A DNA stretch of 64,000 nt from Corallium rubrum (taxonomy: Eukaryota > Cnidaria > Anthozoa > Scleralcyonacea > Coralliidae): contig OZ035997.1 of the NCBI GenBank assembly GCA_964035015.1, positions 23,373,834 to 23,437,833 on the forward strand, written 5' to 3'. The first letter of the stretch is position 1. Every line of letters starts with the position of its first letter. The position numbers were made by a program, and so were the translations under genes. Shown here piece after piece: positions 24,101 through 37,780 of this stretch. The notes under the pieces are model-generated. The model saw nothing but the letters and a program-made list of their open reading frames with translations. It was not told where the DNA came from and made no database searches.

Positions 24101-27100
24101 ATTGTCTGAAGCGAACTAGTTTCTTTGAAAGCTTATATTTTGCGTAGTATAGCTTAGAACTTTACGAAATTTACGAAGAATTGTATTATAAATGTGTTAT
24201 TGATGCCTGTGTAAATAGATCTGCGCGAACGTTTTTGAAAAACTACAAGTTTCGGCGAAATGTATCTAGTGAATAATAAATTTTACGGGGATGTCCATCC
24301 TTCGCAGACGCCTTGTGGGCTACAGAACCGCCGCAGAATCCCGCAGTTTGTTGACCTGGTCTTTCATTATTAGGCTCACAAGCGGTGAGACAACCACGAC
24401 TATAGTATAGTATATGACCAGCAACTCCATAAGACCAAAGGCAGGGCTTGATATATTTAGTATGCTACTCCGAGTGTCACGCCTCGATTAGATCTTGAAG
24501 GTCAATAGGTCAGCTTCCCAAAATTTGTGAAGTTAGCTGTGATTGGTCCGTTTCAGGAAAGGAATTTCGTGCTCCGTAGAGCAGACGGTGGGTGGGCACA
24601 AAAGCCCACAAGACGTCTGCAAAGGAGACTACATTGCAGCCTGAGGACCGTAAAACTCGATGTTTGTCATAGTAGAAGTCAATAAGTGTTTTCTAAATAT
24701 ATTTTGCAATATGTTCTTTATAAATTTTAAAATACATGTATCAATGCACAAAAGACAAAAAGACTTACAAAAGACAAATTCAAATGCATGTTTTAAGATG
24801 TGTATAAATATCTACCCTGGGTGCCAGAGGCTCTGAATTTGTGTTTGGGGGAGGGAGAGCCTCTGGTCTCGCGAGCTTCAAATCTCACTTTGGCGAGTTA
24901 CTTCCTGTTGATTATTCTCACGGTTGAGTGAAATTTGAAACGCACGTTGCTATGTTACGATTGTTCAAAGTCCTCGACAGGCAGCAAAGCATACTTCGTT
25001 TTCGATAAGGAAACTATGGATTTTATCACAATTCTAACTCACTGTGGAAAGAATAATTTTCAGACTTCCTCTGTTCACAAAAACTAGACTTTCGCTTTGG
25101 TATTTCAGTGAGCTGAAACGGCAATCCGAGACTTTTTAATATTTTTAATTACTTCCTGTTGATTATTCTCACGGATAGCCCACTCGTTCGTTACTTCGTT
25201 TTCGATAAGGAAACTTGATTCTATCTCAATTCTAACTCACTGTAGAAAGAATAATTATCGGACTTCCTCTGTTCACAAAAACTAGACTTTTGCTTTGGTT
25301 TTTCAGTGATCTGAAACGGCAATCCGAGGCTCAGAGGTGTATGGTTTAAGTTTTTAATATTTTTAATTACTCATTTGATTAACCAATAGTAACGCTTTCA
25401 GAACTTTAGGCCAATCGAAAACCGAGTTCAGATATTGAACTCTCCAAAGTGAGATTTGAAGCTCGCGAGACCAGAGGCTCTCTCTCTCCCAAACACAAAC
25501 TCAGAGCCTCTGGCACCCAGGGTAATAAATATCCTGCGTAGTTTTAGTTTTTGATCTTACAGTATGTAATAATCATTGTAATTATTTGTCGAGAAATCCG
25601 TAATCAGCACGTGGCGTATAACGTTGTTACTTCTCTGCAATGTTTACGTCAAGGGAGTACATTGCACTGTTTTGCTCTGTAATGTCGACATCAGGGGAAT
25701 ACATTGTACTGTATATGCCTTGACTTCTTGTAATGAGGCCTCGTACCTGTCGAGCAAAAGGCCTTGGGTACGAGTTTGGGGGTGAGGCACTTTTAGTTTT
25801 TGAAGTAGAATATTCTATAGTGTATAAGTGAGTTTCCAAGACTTTTTTTTTTATTTTGCAATATTTTTTTTTATTTTTACAGTGGTCCCCCGGAAAAAAA
25901 GATGGGAATCAAAGCATCCAACACAGCTGAGGTATTGTCTTAGAAGTAAACCGAAAACTCTTTCCAGCTTTAACAAAGAAATGAAAATATAATTTTTATT
26001 GAATAGTTACATGAAAGTAGGTTGTGGCTTAGACTGTTTAGATGTGTAGGAAATATTAAAGGTGGTGGACAGCAGAGATTTTAGAGAACGAAATACTGAC
26101 GTTCCTTGCCAAACAGTTAGCCCCCTCGCCAAAAGCGCCGGTCGTGCTTTGGGCCCCGCGCCTTGGTGGGCTATGCGCTTTCAGCCTTACCTAATAATTT
26201 AAGATGATAATTAGTTGGTCAAAACAGTAAAAAGTGAAAATAATCCGTTGTTAAATGGAATGCAATTTGAAAGTTTAATGTCATTTGGACTGAAATATGT
26301 TTAAAATGAAAAATGAATGATGATATATACACTGTGAAAAAATGTGATTTTAAGACCGTTATATTTTGCAACCGGTTGCTAAGGACATTACTTCCGGTCG
26401 GAGAAATCTTTTCACAAAAACAGATTTTTGTACTCGTACACTGTGCTTATACACTGCAAAGAGGTATAAAATGACAACGACAAAAAACGAAAAAGCCGAA
26501 CAAGTTTGTGAGAAAAAGTACCAAAACAAAAGAAAACTATTCCTTTGCTGTAGAATGTCGTTGGCAAAAACACTGGAAGAGTTGAAGATACTTTGGTACG
26601 CAGACGGCGATAGATGGAAAAATAAACGAAGGACGTCGTTACGTCGAGATATTTGGATTGAATGTTGGAATTTAGAAATCGGCAGAGCTGATGAACCATA
26701 AATCAAACATTCCGAAGACATCAACTTTTAACTTCGTATGTAAAACAAGACGACTTTTTGATCATTCTTGGCTTGGAACCACGGCTGAACTCGCAATTTA
26801 GCTGGCAAGCTCCGCTCTAGAAGCTCCGTGGTCAAATCATGTTTTCCCTAGCAACGGGTCAAAATAAATATATCTGAACACCCTTAGTGTCCTCAAATTG
26901 TAGGAATGGCGTTTTACAGAAATTTTATAGGCCAGGGTGCATCCCTCCTACCCGTACCTCTCTAGGATTGTGTCAGCACTATTGCAAGTTGGTCTCCACA
27001 ACTTCTGTGTTCTATGACTTAGTTTTCTTTAACTGGGGCCAGCCTAAATAGTCATTTCACCGATTACTGTGATGAAACCGGTCAGTATGAAATCTTACCT

Positions 27101-28205
27101 CTAAAATGTCAGCACCAAACCATCTTTTAATTTTCAGGTTCATTTTGATGAAGTGAAAGTTCCTACTGAAAACGTTCTTGGAGGTAAGAAAGAAATTGAT
27201 TTGGTTACTGATAGATAGTAACTTTATCTGTGTCAAACAAAATTCTATCGCTATACAGATACATACGTGCTAATTGGGGACACAAGAAGAAGCTATAAAT
27301 TATCTTATTATATGCATGACAAAATTACTACATTCTGATTAGGTGAGAGGAGTGCAATTATTTTATTAATCGCACTCTTGCTAGCTGTAATCGCACACCT
27401 GCTTCAGCCAATGGAAATCAGGGTAGCTATCAAAATTGTCCAATCACCGTTCGGCACCTAAGCTGTAGGATTTTCTGGGATTTTTCAAAAAATTATGGAG
27501 AATTTTAAATATTAAAATATAGAATTTAAATTTGTATTTTTTCCTGTCCGCAACAAATTAAAAACAAAGTATTACCCGGATGGTGACTCGCGTATATGAA
27601 GTATTTGCTGTCGAAAACAAAGAAGACGAGGACATGACCTGTTGATTACAGAAGGATATATAATGAATGGGTAATAGAACGAAGTGAGTCGTGCCATTAA
27701 TGCCAAATCATACTCGTGATTAACAAGTCTACCTCCCTCTTCGCGGTCGGTCGATTTTGTAATCACTCATATGATTTTGGCATTAATAGCACTCGTCGTT
27801 CTATTACCCCCATTAGTGTAAATCCTTAATTGTACTCGTTATCATATGATTACCTATACTAATCACGACAATAAAAACCTCCCCAAAAATCCAACTTTTA
27901 CAATTATAGAAATTAATGTATATACATAAGTGCATGGTTGCTCTAACAATTACCAGTCTCTAAAAAACTAAAATGTGCCTTCTAGAGTTGCCTTTACGAC
28001 GTGTTTTTATGAAATGTAGCAATTTCAAGCGTTTTGTTTGCTGAAATTGCAATGTACTAAAACATTCTTAAATTTGTCCCCGAGCCGGGCGACGGGCCGA
28101 AGGCCCGGAGCCCGGTGAGGGTGCTAATCTCGACACGCGTGGAGTCCATTTTACACGCGTGTAGTACACGCGAAATTACACGCAAGTGGGAAAGAAATTC
28201 TGCGA

Positions 28206-28251
<46 letters not shown>

Positions 28252-31200
28252 ATCAAATCCACAACTTGCGCAGTTCGAATAGCAGAGTACTGGTAACTAA
28301 TCCGTTAAATTATTCAAATTATTTAAATTTATGTCAGCAAATTACAATTTATAAGTTCGGTTGGATTACAAAATAGTTTTTTAACGATCATGACGAAAGA
28401 AATCTTTGCCAGAAAAAATGGTTTCAGCTAAAATGTACATTAATATTACTATGAAAAAAGACCAAGGAAAGAAGGCTAACAAGAGATGTGGCAGCGAGAA
28501 AAAGACAACAGTAAATACGACTTAAAACCGCTGGAAAAATCCTAAAAACTATTACGATAAAGACAGAAAACGATGCCGACCAAAATGTAACTGAAAGAAG
28601 AAGGATGTGTCCTGAAACTGTTCAAAGCCGGTAAAGAATTTTGCTCTGGTGTATTCTACATAACTCGAGAGGGAACGATGAAGAAATTTTGAAACAAACG
28701 GCTTTTAGATCATGAAGAGAACTGAATGATGCCTTGTCATATTTATGTGTCAACAACGAAAAAAGTAAGAAACCACGAACAAGAAAAACAATCCGAAAAG
28801 AGTAGACTGAATTGGCAGTGTTTGTGGTCACAAAAGCAGAAGAAAGTTTAACGGTAGGAGATTCGTATTTAACAGTTTATCTGAGTTAAAACAGAAGAAA
28901 TCTTGAAAATGAAAATTAATATAAATAATATATTGTCTAGAATTGTCTTTCAACGCTAGGACGTTGACATTGTGTGATTTGTGTCTTTTCTTGGCCACTG
29001 TTTATATATATTTTTGAATGAAGATTTGTCATTTGGTTCATCTCGTTTTGTTTTTTTTAATACTGACATTGCATGTCCTTTCGGTGTGTCAATACCATAG
29101 AAATAATACACGACTACAGATGAACCTTGCTAGCTAATTTTCTGGATGTTTTCTGATCTGTGTTCATTAATACAACAAAAACAGAAATTAGGGGAGGGGG
29201 GGGGGGGGGGGGGGGGGAGAACGGGGGTTAAAAAATGCATATAAAGCGGGCGAGGGGTTGTTGCGTTCATGTATTTCTAGTACTTTAATATTTGTACGGT
29301 GTGTTCGTGTATATTTATCGTGTGCTCGTCAATATTTATATTTGTATTTGTATTGGATAAAAGTTGTATTAGCAGGAATTCTACCGATCAGCTACTTGCT
29401 ATATTTGTTTACAGCAATAGCAAGCTAAAAAATTACTCTAAACATGCGTATTGTTTTGACTTCTATACTAGAGATAGGCGGTGGCTTCAAAGTGGCTATG
29501 CATATCCTTAACAATGGTCGTTTTGGCATGGCTGCAGCTCTTTCGGGTACAATGAAAGCGTTAATTGCAAAAGCTGTAAGTATTAAATATTATTTTGTTA
29601 TTGATTTTACGTGCTTAATTGCGAAAATAAATCTAAACGTACGAGTGCTGCATACTGTAGCTATGAGTGTGTTACGACGTATAAAAATCTTCAAGGTTGT
29701 GAACTGGCGACATTTTCGATAACGAAATAGTGTACGTATATCGAAGCATCAAGTATTTATTATTAACTACTCTCTCTTCCTTAATGATAGATGAAACCCA
29801 TATATAACATGATAATAATAATAACAAATAGCTGTAATACGATTACATCTAGCTTTGGCGTTTTGCAGGCTGAAGAGGGATGGGATTGGGTTAGTTGATC
29901 CAAGACCGTAAAGGTTGCCCGGCTGATACTTGAGCCTGGCCGAATGCTTACCACAGGCGTATCCTTGAGCCTGACCAACAACCTTACGGTAACCATTCTC
30001 CCATCCCTATTTAAAACGCTGCATGTCACCTGTACAACGTACAGGGAGAGTTACCTCAATTCTGATATTTCCTCTGCATAATCATGATAAATACTACTTC
30101 TGGCTCGTATGAACTCCAGTGGTGGCCGGTCCAATACCTCTGAGATGAATGCTGCTTGGTTACCTTTTGAACGGCTATTCCAAGTCAACTTTGGCATTTG
30201 TTTGGCGTTGACACAACCAAGAACAGTGCTGAGCCTCCTTTTGACGTTGCTTATATAGACCTTAACCACGTGACCAGTTAGCGCGGGAAAATGGGGGAAA
30301 TAGGGCCCAGACCTTCAAAAACTACTCCACCACGCCCACATACGACACGGAAAGTTCGTTGTTAACTGTATTTATTCCATAAATATATCTAAGCTTTAGA
30401 CCAATTGGTATAAATTATTCTGACCATGCTAAACCAAGTTATAAAATATGTTGAGCATATTACAGTACGATGTACCGTTTTGTCTACAGTGTTTTAAATA
30501 GACTTCGCGACTATTTGTTTTAAAATGAAGATATCAAAGCTAGAAGACGACGTATGTGTAGTAATGAGATAACAGTTTCCTGAAAATAAGTTAGCACTCA
30601 CTGGAAAGCATTTGGAGATCTTTGTACAGACAACACATAAACTTTCTTTGATTTCCTCTCTAAGCTTTGTTTGGTAACAGCTGTGTCGTTTTTTTCTTGA
30701 CTCAAATAAGAAACAACCTTGTTTACGTAAGAGCAAAGTGAAAAGGTGGTAAGCTGCCGAGAAGAGTTTTCATAACGAAATACTGACGTATCGAGAGGGG
30801 CCCGTCATCAGAGACCTTCACATTTTACTTCGATAAATACTCTAATGAAGGGTTCCGCTCGAAACGTAAGTATTTCGTTATCAAAACTATTGTCGGCAGT
30901 TTACCATCTTTTTACTTTGCTCTATCCAAAATACTGGAAAAGCAGCACTCTACACTTTTACGTAACCTTGAACTCTAATTTTAGTTAGGAATTAAATGTT
31001 GTAGGTGGTGTAGTGTACAAGTCCCACTGTTTTATAACTCACTGTTTTTTTGAAGAATCACAATTACTTATAGCTGTAGCTCTAATTGTTATTAATCCGA
31101 AGTGTGAAGTAATCTAGCAAAATTAGCAAGCGTTGATGTAGAAAACGTGGCGAAATTAATGTTGTTGTTTTCTTAGGCTGAATTTGCTGTTGATAGAACT

Positions 31201-33558
31201 CAGTTTGGAGACAAAATCTCAACATATGGAACAATTCAAGAAAAGATTGCAAGAATGACTGTAATGCAGTATGCCACTGAGGTATAACTTATACATTCGT
31301 TTGCTATCTGGGATTATTTATTTTTTGTCGTTTAACATTTCAAAACTTGCTAAAAATATATGTTTAGTGTAGGATTACTGTGGGATAAATACGATACTAG
31401 TCAAATCAGTAGAGCGAGACATAGACGATTTTTTCATCACTTCCGAAGCGACAGTTTTATTAACCGAAGATCAATTTTAAAGCAATCACATGGCGTATTC
31501 TCATGTACCACGTGATAAACATCCAATTGTCAAGTACGTAACAAACTGCCACGTGGTACATAAGGATGCACCACGTGATTGCTTTGAAATTGGTCTGCGG
31601 TTATTTAAACTGTTGCTTTGGAAGCAATGAAAAAAATCGTCTATGTCTCGCTCTACTGGTTTGAGTAGTAATTATAATCGGTTGATGTAGTTCACTTTTT
31701 TGCCGATTTTCTCTTGTAAAAAGAAGATATGTGCAATTCAGCTTTTGCATCTTATGCAACGACTAAATTTTTCTTGACAAGTTTTTTGCTAGCTTTACTT
31801 ATTTATAAAAAATTCTCCTCCTCTAGTTACTCAGGCTATCTAGATGAGAAATCAACGGCACTGTGTTGATCTATCTTGAATCCCTCATAAAATATTGATA
31901 GTCCAGTCATTTTATAGAGTAATTTATTTACTTTAATCGTTCCCAATTACCAAAAAGTCAGAGTATTTTTATGCTTTATCAAAAAAGCCGTAAATTTTGT
32001 TAGGGAAAAAGTGCTTGACCATGCCTCGTTTTACACTCGTTTTCAAAATTACGCGACCAGGCGGAACTATTGCAGTCGACATGCGAGATTTTCGGTAATT
32101 CAAAATACTCCAATTTAACTTACTTTGTCATCGTATTCAATATTCCCATGGATTGCATCGTTAGATGGTTAAATAATTTGTCATTCGGTCAGCATTAACG
32201 TCCTCATTTCATTGTATTCCGACTCAGTTCGTATGATGTCCGCCATTTTGTGACAACAAATTGCTATAAAACGCCACGTGCATGTCAACTTCCGGGGTCG
32301 CGTAATTTTGAAAACGGGTGTAAATTAATTCAGAATAGGATGAAATATTGTATTTATCTTTTTCTATTTCGTACATTATTATTTAATATGTTATTGTAGA
32401 CTGATTAGTTTAACAACTTTATTTGGGCAACATTTCATACAGAACAATAAATATAAATAAATAATACAAGTTAAATACATCAGGTACAAACTAATGAACG
32501 TGTCCAAAAAGGCTAAACACGAACGGGACCGAGTCCCATGCGAGGTGTCCACCGAAGTCCCATGCGAGGTGTCCACTGATTGTTATTATGTTTCAATTTT
32601 TGTTAGTCAATGGCTTACATGCTGAGTGCAAATATGGATCGTGGTTCAACAGAGTTTCAAATCGAAGCTGCCATTAGTAAAATCTACGCCTCGGTACGCT
32701 TATGTTACTTACTTCTCCCTGGATCATGTTTCCCCAGTGTGATGTTGAAATTACTTTTAATTTTCATTTGTATTCATGAATATATTTTGCTCTTTACGTT
32801 GTGTTACTCTTAGGAAGCATGCTGGTTTATTGCTGATGAGTGTATTCAGGTTAGTGCAAGTTGAGAAGTAATATATGGGCCTGCTTTAACAATGTGTTCT
32901 CTTGGTTGTGTTTAAACCTGTTTTGGTAGTTTAAAAATTTAACTTCCAAACTCCATTGACTGCTCACGTGAAATTATTTAATACACGATAAGTTTAACAG
33001 ATACATGGGAGTCATTTCCAGGAAGAATTTGGAAATTATGATACTGCAACTGACAACAATTGCGGTTACCACCGGGTATTTTTATAAAACACAATATAAA
33101 TTATGTACTATTTAGAGAATGAGTGGCCGTTCTGTATCGGGTATACAGACACGAGACGAAGCCGAGTAATGCACTTTGATTTAGTATTAGTCCCACATTT
33201 TATATTCTAAGTGACGTGCCATAAATAGCTGTTCTGATCATCATTTGTTATTCAACAAATGTTGTTCTTCAACAACTGTTTGCACCTTACTCAAGATAGT
33301 TGAATGCGAAGTGTCTGTATACTTGCTACAGAACTGATGTTGTATTAAACAGTTCTGTATCACATTTACAGACACTGCATGATATCAATTCTGTATCGGG
33401 ATTAACAGACATTGATTAAACCTTAATTTCTTTTGAATTTTCTTCATGAATTATTAGTGAGTTCTAGAAATAATGATTTGAAGTGTTGAAATGGTGGACT
33501 TGAATATTGAGTTCGGTTTAATTTTTGTATCTGCGCAGCAGATATATTGCTATCGTGT

Positions 33559-33592
<34 letters not shown>

Positions 33593-36500
33593 GGTTAGCT
33601 TTTTGGGGTAACCGCTGACCTGTAGTGTGTGCTGTGGTGTAACAATATTTCGTCCGCCATGTCACGAAGTCCTTCGAAGCGACAAAGTTTTGGATTAAAA
33701 TACTACGATTTTTAGGGTTCTATTCTATACGATTTTTTTCAAATTCACATATCTTGTACATAATTTAACGTTCTATCTAACTGTACGAATTTTGTGAATG
33801 GTACAAACCTACAGACGATTCGTAACCTGAATGTCAGGCCTTTATTTGTTCCCGCCTTCCGCTAAACCCGGCAGCGCGGGCAGAGGTGCGGGCGAGCGAG
33901 AAGGCGAGAAAAATAAAGGCCTGAGGAAACTCTTAATAAAACTGTGGGTTCTCCGTCCATCTGATGGACGGGAGCTCTGATTGGCTGACTAATTGAAGTA
34001 AGGATTTTGATTGGTTCATTCAGATAAACAACTTCCCCAAAGGTCATCGCCATTTCTCGAATCTGTTTATGGTGTACGTTTCTGTGACCAATTCATTCAT
34101 TTAATAATTTATTATGTCGCAAAATCAAACCATAGAAGGATTTTTCGAAACTGCTTTGTTAAATTCATTGACGCATTTCGGCTATGAGTCTTTGAAACCA
34201 GAACAAACGTCGTGCATTCGAAAGCTCGCTGTTGTCTGTTGACAGCCAAGATGTCTTTGCTGTTTTGCCCACTGGTTTTGGTAAAAGTCTGATATATCAG
34301 ATATTGCCATTTGTGTTCTGTGAACTTCATCGACTTCAACATGGCACGGTGAGGAATTTCGTTGTAGCAGGTGGAGACCGTGTGAAAAACAGTCTACTTG
34401 GGTCCTTCGTTCGATGATCAGTGACGATGGCTACTGAAGGCGAAGCCGATGCGAAATTCCAAGTTGTTTATGGCAGTGCTGAACCTGCTGAACAATGGTC
34501 AGAAAAGTGGACCCGTAAGTTACAAAACGGGAATCTCGGAGCAGTTTATAGATGACTGAGTTTATACGGTTGAGACATGCTTTAATATAATTATGTATCA
34601 ATATATTAATTAAATGGTCTACCTGCATTCTAAAATTTAAATTCTAATGCTACAAAATTATATAATTATTACTGTAATTTAGTCGAAACGAAACTATATC
34701 AAGGCGGCTATCAAATCGTGTTTATCTTTTATTATGGTGGAATTTTGAATCAATATATATGTATATTCTCAAATTGTCAAATTTCTCGGTTTCTTATCGT
34801 AGTTTCCAATTCTTCGACTTATTCTCTGGGTCTAGATATACCATGGACAAACGCCTTCAATTCGAGCGGCTGTACACAGGCTAGTGTATTTATTGCAAGT
34901 CTACCTAGACTAGTCTGGACTAAAACCAGACGCGGAGAAAGACTATATATTTCTGTGGGATGAAATCAAAACATACGCTTTGATATTTTGACAACTCATA
35001 TCAATCATACTCGTTCATATTTAAAAATAGCAAAGTGGGCGGAAGACGGTTTTGTTAAGAGTTTCCTCAGGCCTTTATTTTTCTCGCCTTCTCGCTCGCC
35101 CGCACCTCTGCCCGCGCTGCCGGGTTTAGCGGAAGGCGGGAACAAATAAAGGCCTGACATTCAGGTTAGACGATTCGGGAATACTTTAAAATGATTGCGT
35201 CTGACCGTACGCCTAATAATGCAATTTGATATTTGCGCTCATCTCAGTTCAAATAGATTTTTCTCCGTTGCTATTCTATACGATTTGTTCTAATTCACAT
35301 ACGTTGTACAGAATTTTACGCTCTTTACGTGCAAGTTTCCCAAATGGCACAAATCTACAGACGATTCAGGGATTTACTTTAAATATGACGTGGTTTGACC
35401 GTTTAAGTAAATAGCGTAATAATGCAATTTGATATTTGATATTTGCGCTCACGTCAGTTCAAATAGCCTTTTCTCCGTTGCTATTCTATACCATGTTTTC
35501 TAATTCACATATGTTGTACAGAATTTAACGCTCTATACAACTGTTGAAGTCTTGTGAATGGCACAACCTACAGACGATTCAGGGGTATACTTTAAAAACC
35601 CGGTATCCGCGGGCGGCTCAACTGCAATGAAGATATATCCCGATACGGCTATTAGCCGTTAAATTCTATAATTTCCGACAAAGTTTTTGACTAAAACACT
35701 ATGATTTTTCAGGTTTCTATTCTATACGATTTTTTCTAATTCACATATGTTGTAGAGTATTTAACGCTCTATCTAACTGAGACAGTTTCGTGAATGGCAC
35801 AAACCTACAGACGATTCAATTTCAGGGATACTTTAAATATGATTGCGTTTGACCCGATAATTGACATTTGATATTTCGCGCTCATCTCAGTTCAAATAGA
35901 TTTTTCTCCGTTGCTATTCTACGATTTTTTTTAATTCACATTTGTTGTACAGAATTAACGCTCTATCTAACGGTATAAGTTTCCAAAATGGCACAAACCT
36001 ACAGGCGATTCAGGGGTATACTTTAGACCCGCGGTGTCCGGCTCAACAGCTGTATTGGGATATATCTTCAGTTAGTCATTAAATTCTATATTTCCGACAA
36101 AGCTTTGCACTAAAACATTTCGGAGACAGGGGATATTGCTGGTAAAACTGGTAAGTATTTTTGACGTGACTTATAGTAAACTTTTGACTGTGACCTACCA
36201 CAGTTTTTGTGAGTCATGATAAATTATTTTGGTCAGAGAATTGAACGTGTACTTTCTCTGATCTTTAATTATCTTATAAGATCTCGATAAAATCTTATAA
36301 GATCTACGTGTAAAAATCTTATAAGATTTTTCTTAAGATCTTACAAGATTTTCCAAGATCTTACAAGATCTTACAAGATCTTGACAAGTGATTCTCACAG
36401 TGGTGGGTTTGGCGCAGATACATGTACGCATAGCGGACCTTTTGTTTTAATGTGTAAAGCGTCTTTAAATTTTAGGCGGTAAATCTCGTTTTCCATAACA

Positions 36501-37708
36501 ATCCTAAATTTCCGATTAACAAAAAATATCTCAAAGAATTATTTTTGATTGCCACAGCACAAACGCATTTTTTATTTGATGGTGCCTTTTACGATCAAAT
36601 TGATGGAGTGGCTATGGGCTCCCCATTAGCGCCGGTACTAGCTAATATTTTTATGGGTTTTCATGAACGTTTATGGCTCGACAATTATGACGGCCCCAAT
36701 GTTTTATTTTATCGCAGATATGTAGATGACACTTTTTGTGTATTTCTTAATGAAAATGATGCTATGTTATTTTTCACCTACCTAAACTCACAACATCCTA
36801 ATATCAAATTCACTTTTTAAAAAGAAAAAAATGGGAAACTACCTTTTCTTGATATATTGCTCACCAAATCATCAAACACATGCACTACTTCCATATTTCA
36901 CAAGAAAACATATACCGGGCTTCTTATGAATTTTTTCAGTTTCACATCTCTCAATTATAAAACCGGACTAATCAGAACTTTGATTGATAGGACCCGCTAA
37001 ATAAACAACACCGAAGCTAGTTTCCAAAATGATCCTAAAAAGCTCATCTTTACACTTAAACGCAATTCCTTTCCTTCTCATATCATTAATAACGCTGTCA
37101 AAAAGTATAACGATGACACCATCTCTGCCAAACAAAACTCGCCTAAACAAAATTCCTCCAAACAAAATATTCGTTACTATAAACTGCCATATATTGGATT
37201 CAATTCGATACTTACGCAACACAGATTAAAACACCTCATTAAACGTTTTGCACTGACCTAGGATTAAGGAACACGTTTTAACGGACAAAAATTCACATAT
37301 CTGTAAACATTTTCAAAAATCCCCAACTTGTGAATACTTATCAATACTCTCCATCTTGCTTTAGAATTTTAGATTATGCTCAGTCGGTTTTTCGCCTAAA
37401 ACTTAAAGAAGCTTTACACATTAAAAAAATTAAACTTGAACTCAATATTCAAGTCCACCATTTCAACACTATATTCAGCTTATAATTTCAAATCACTATT
37501 TTTATGTTTATTTCTCAGCTTGTTTTATTAACATACCCTGTAATTATAATCTGTTTACACTTATAGTTTATTTTATTAATGTAAATTCCATTGCATGAGT
37601 TCTATTCTTTAATTAGCATATACATACAAGCAACTGAACATTTAGGTATTTCAGTAATTTTGCCCACCATATATATAAAGGCACGTGTATCCATTTGTAA
37701 ATTAGTAA

Positions 37709-37780
<72 letters not shown>

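Larger units (their letters stand above)
33670..36120. repeat. Satellite of about 190-240 bp monomers, interrupted
   Basis: Units share TTCTATTCTATACGATTTTT, AATTCACATATGTTGTA and CACAAACCTACAGACGATTC. The latter recurs near 33811, 35357, 35570, 35808 and 36000. The TIR element at 33823-35168 sits inside the first monomer. Confidence 0.75.

Noticed and set aside
25737..25782. Further MULE-like mini element (GTACC...GGGTACGAG)
   Set aside because: Short pairing only and no target duplication that I could see.
26366..26701. 111-codon Lys/Arg-rich + frame
   Set aside because: The overlapping minus strand is open too, no family is recognised, and it lies in a possible TIR element; kept only as a repeat note.
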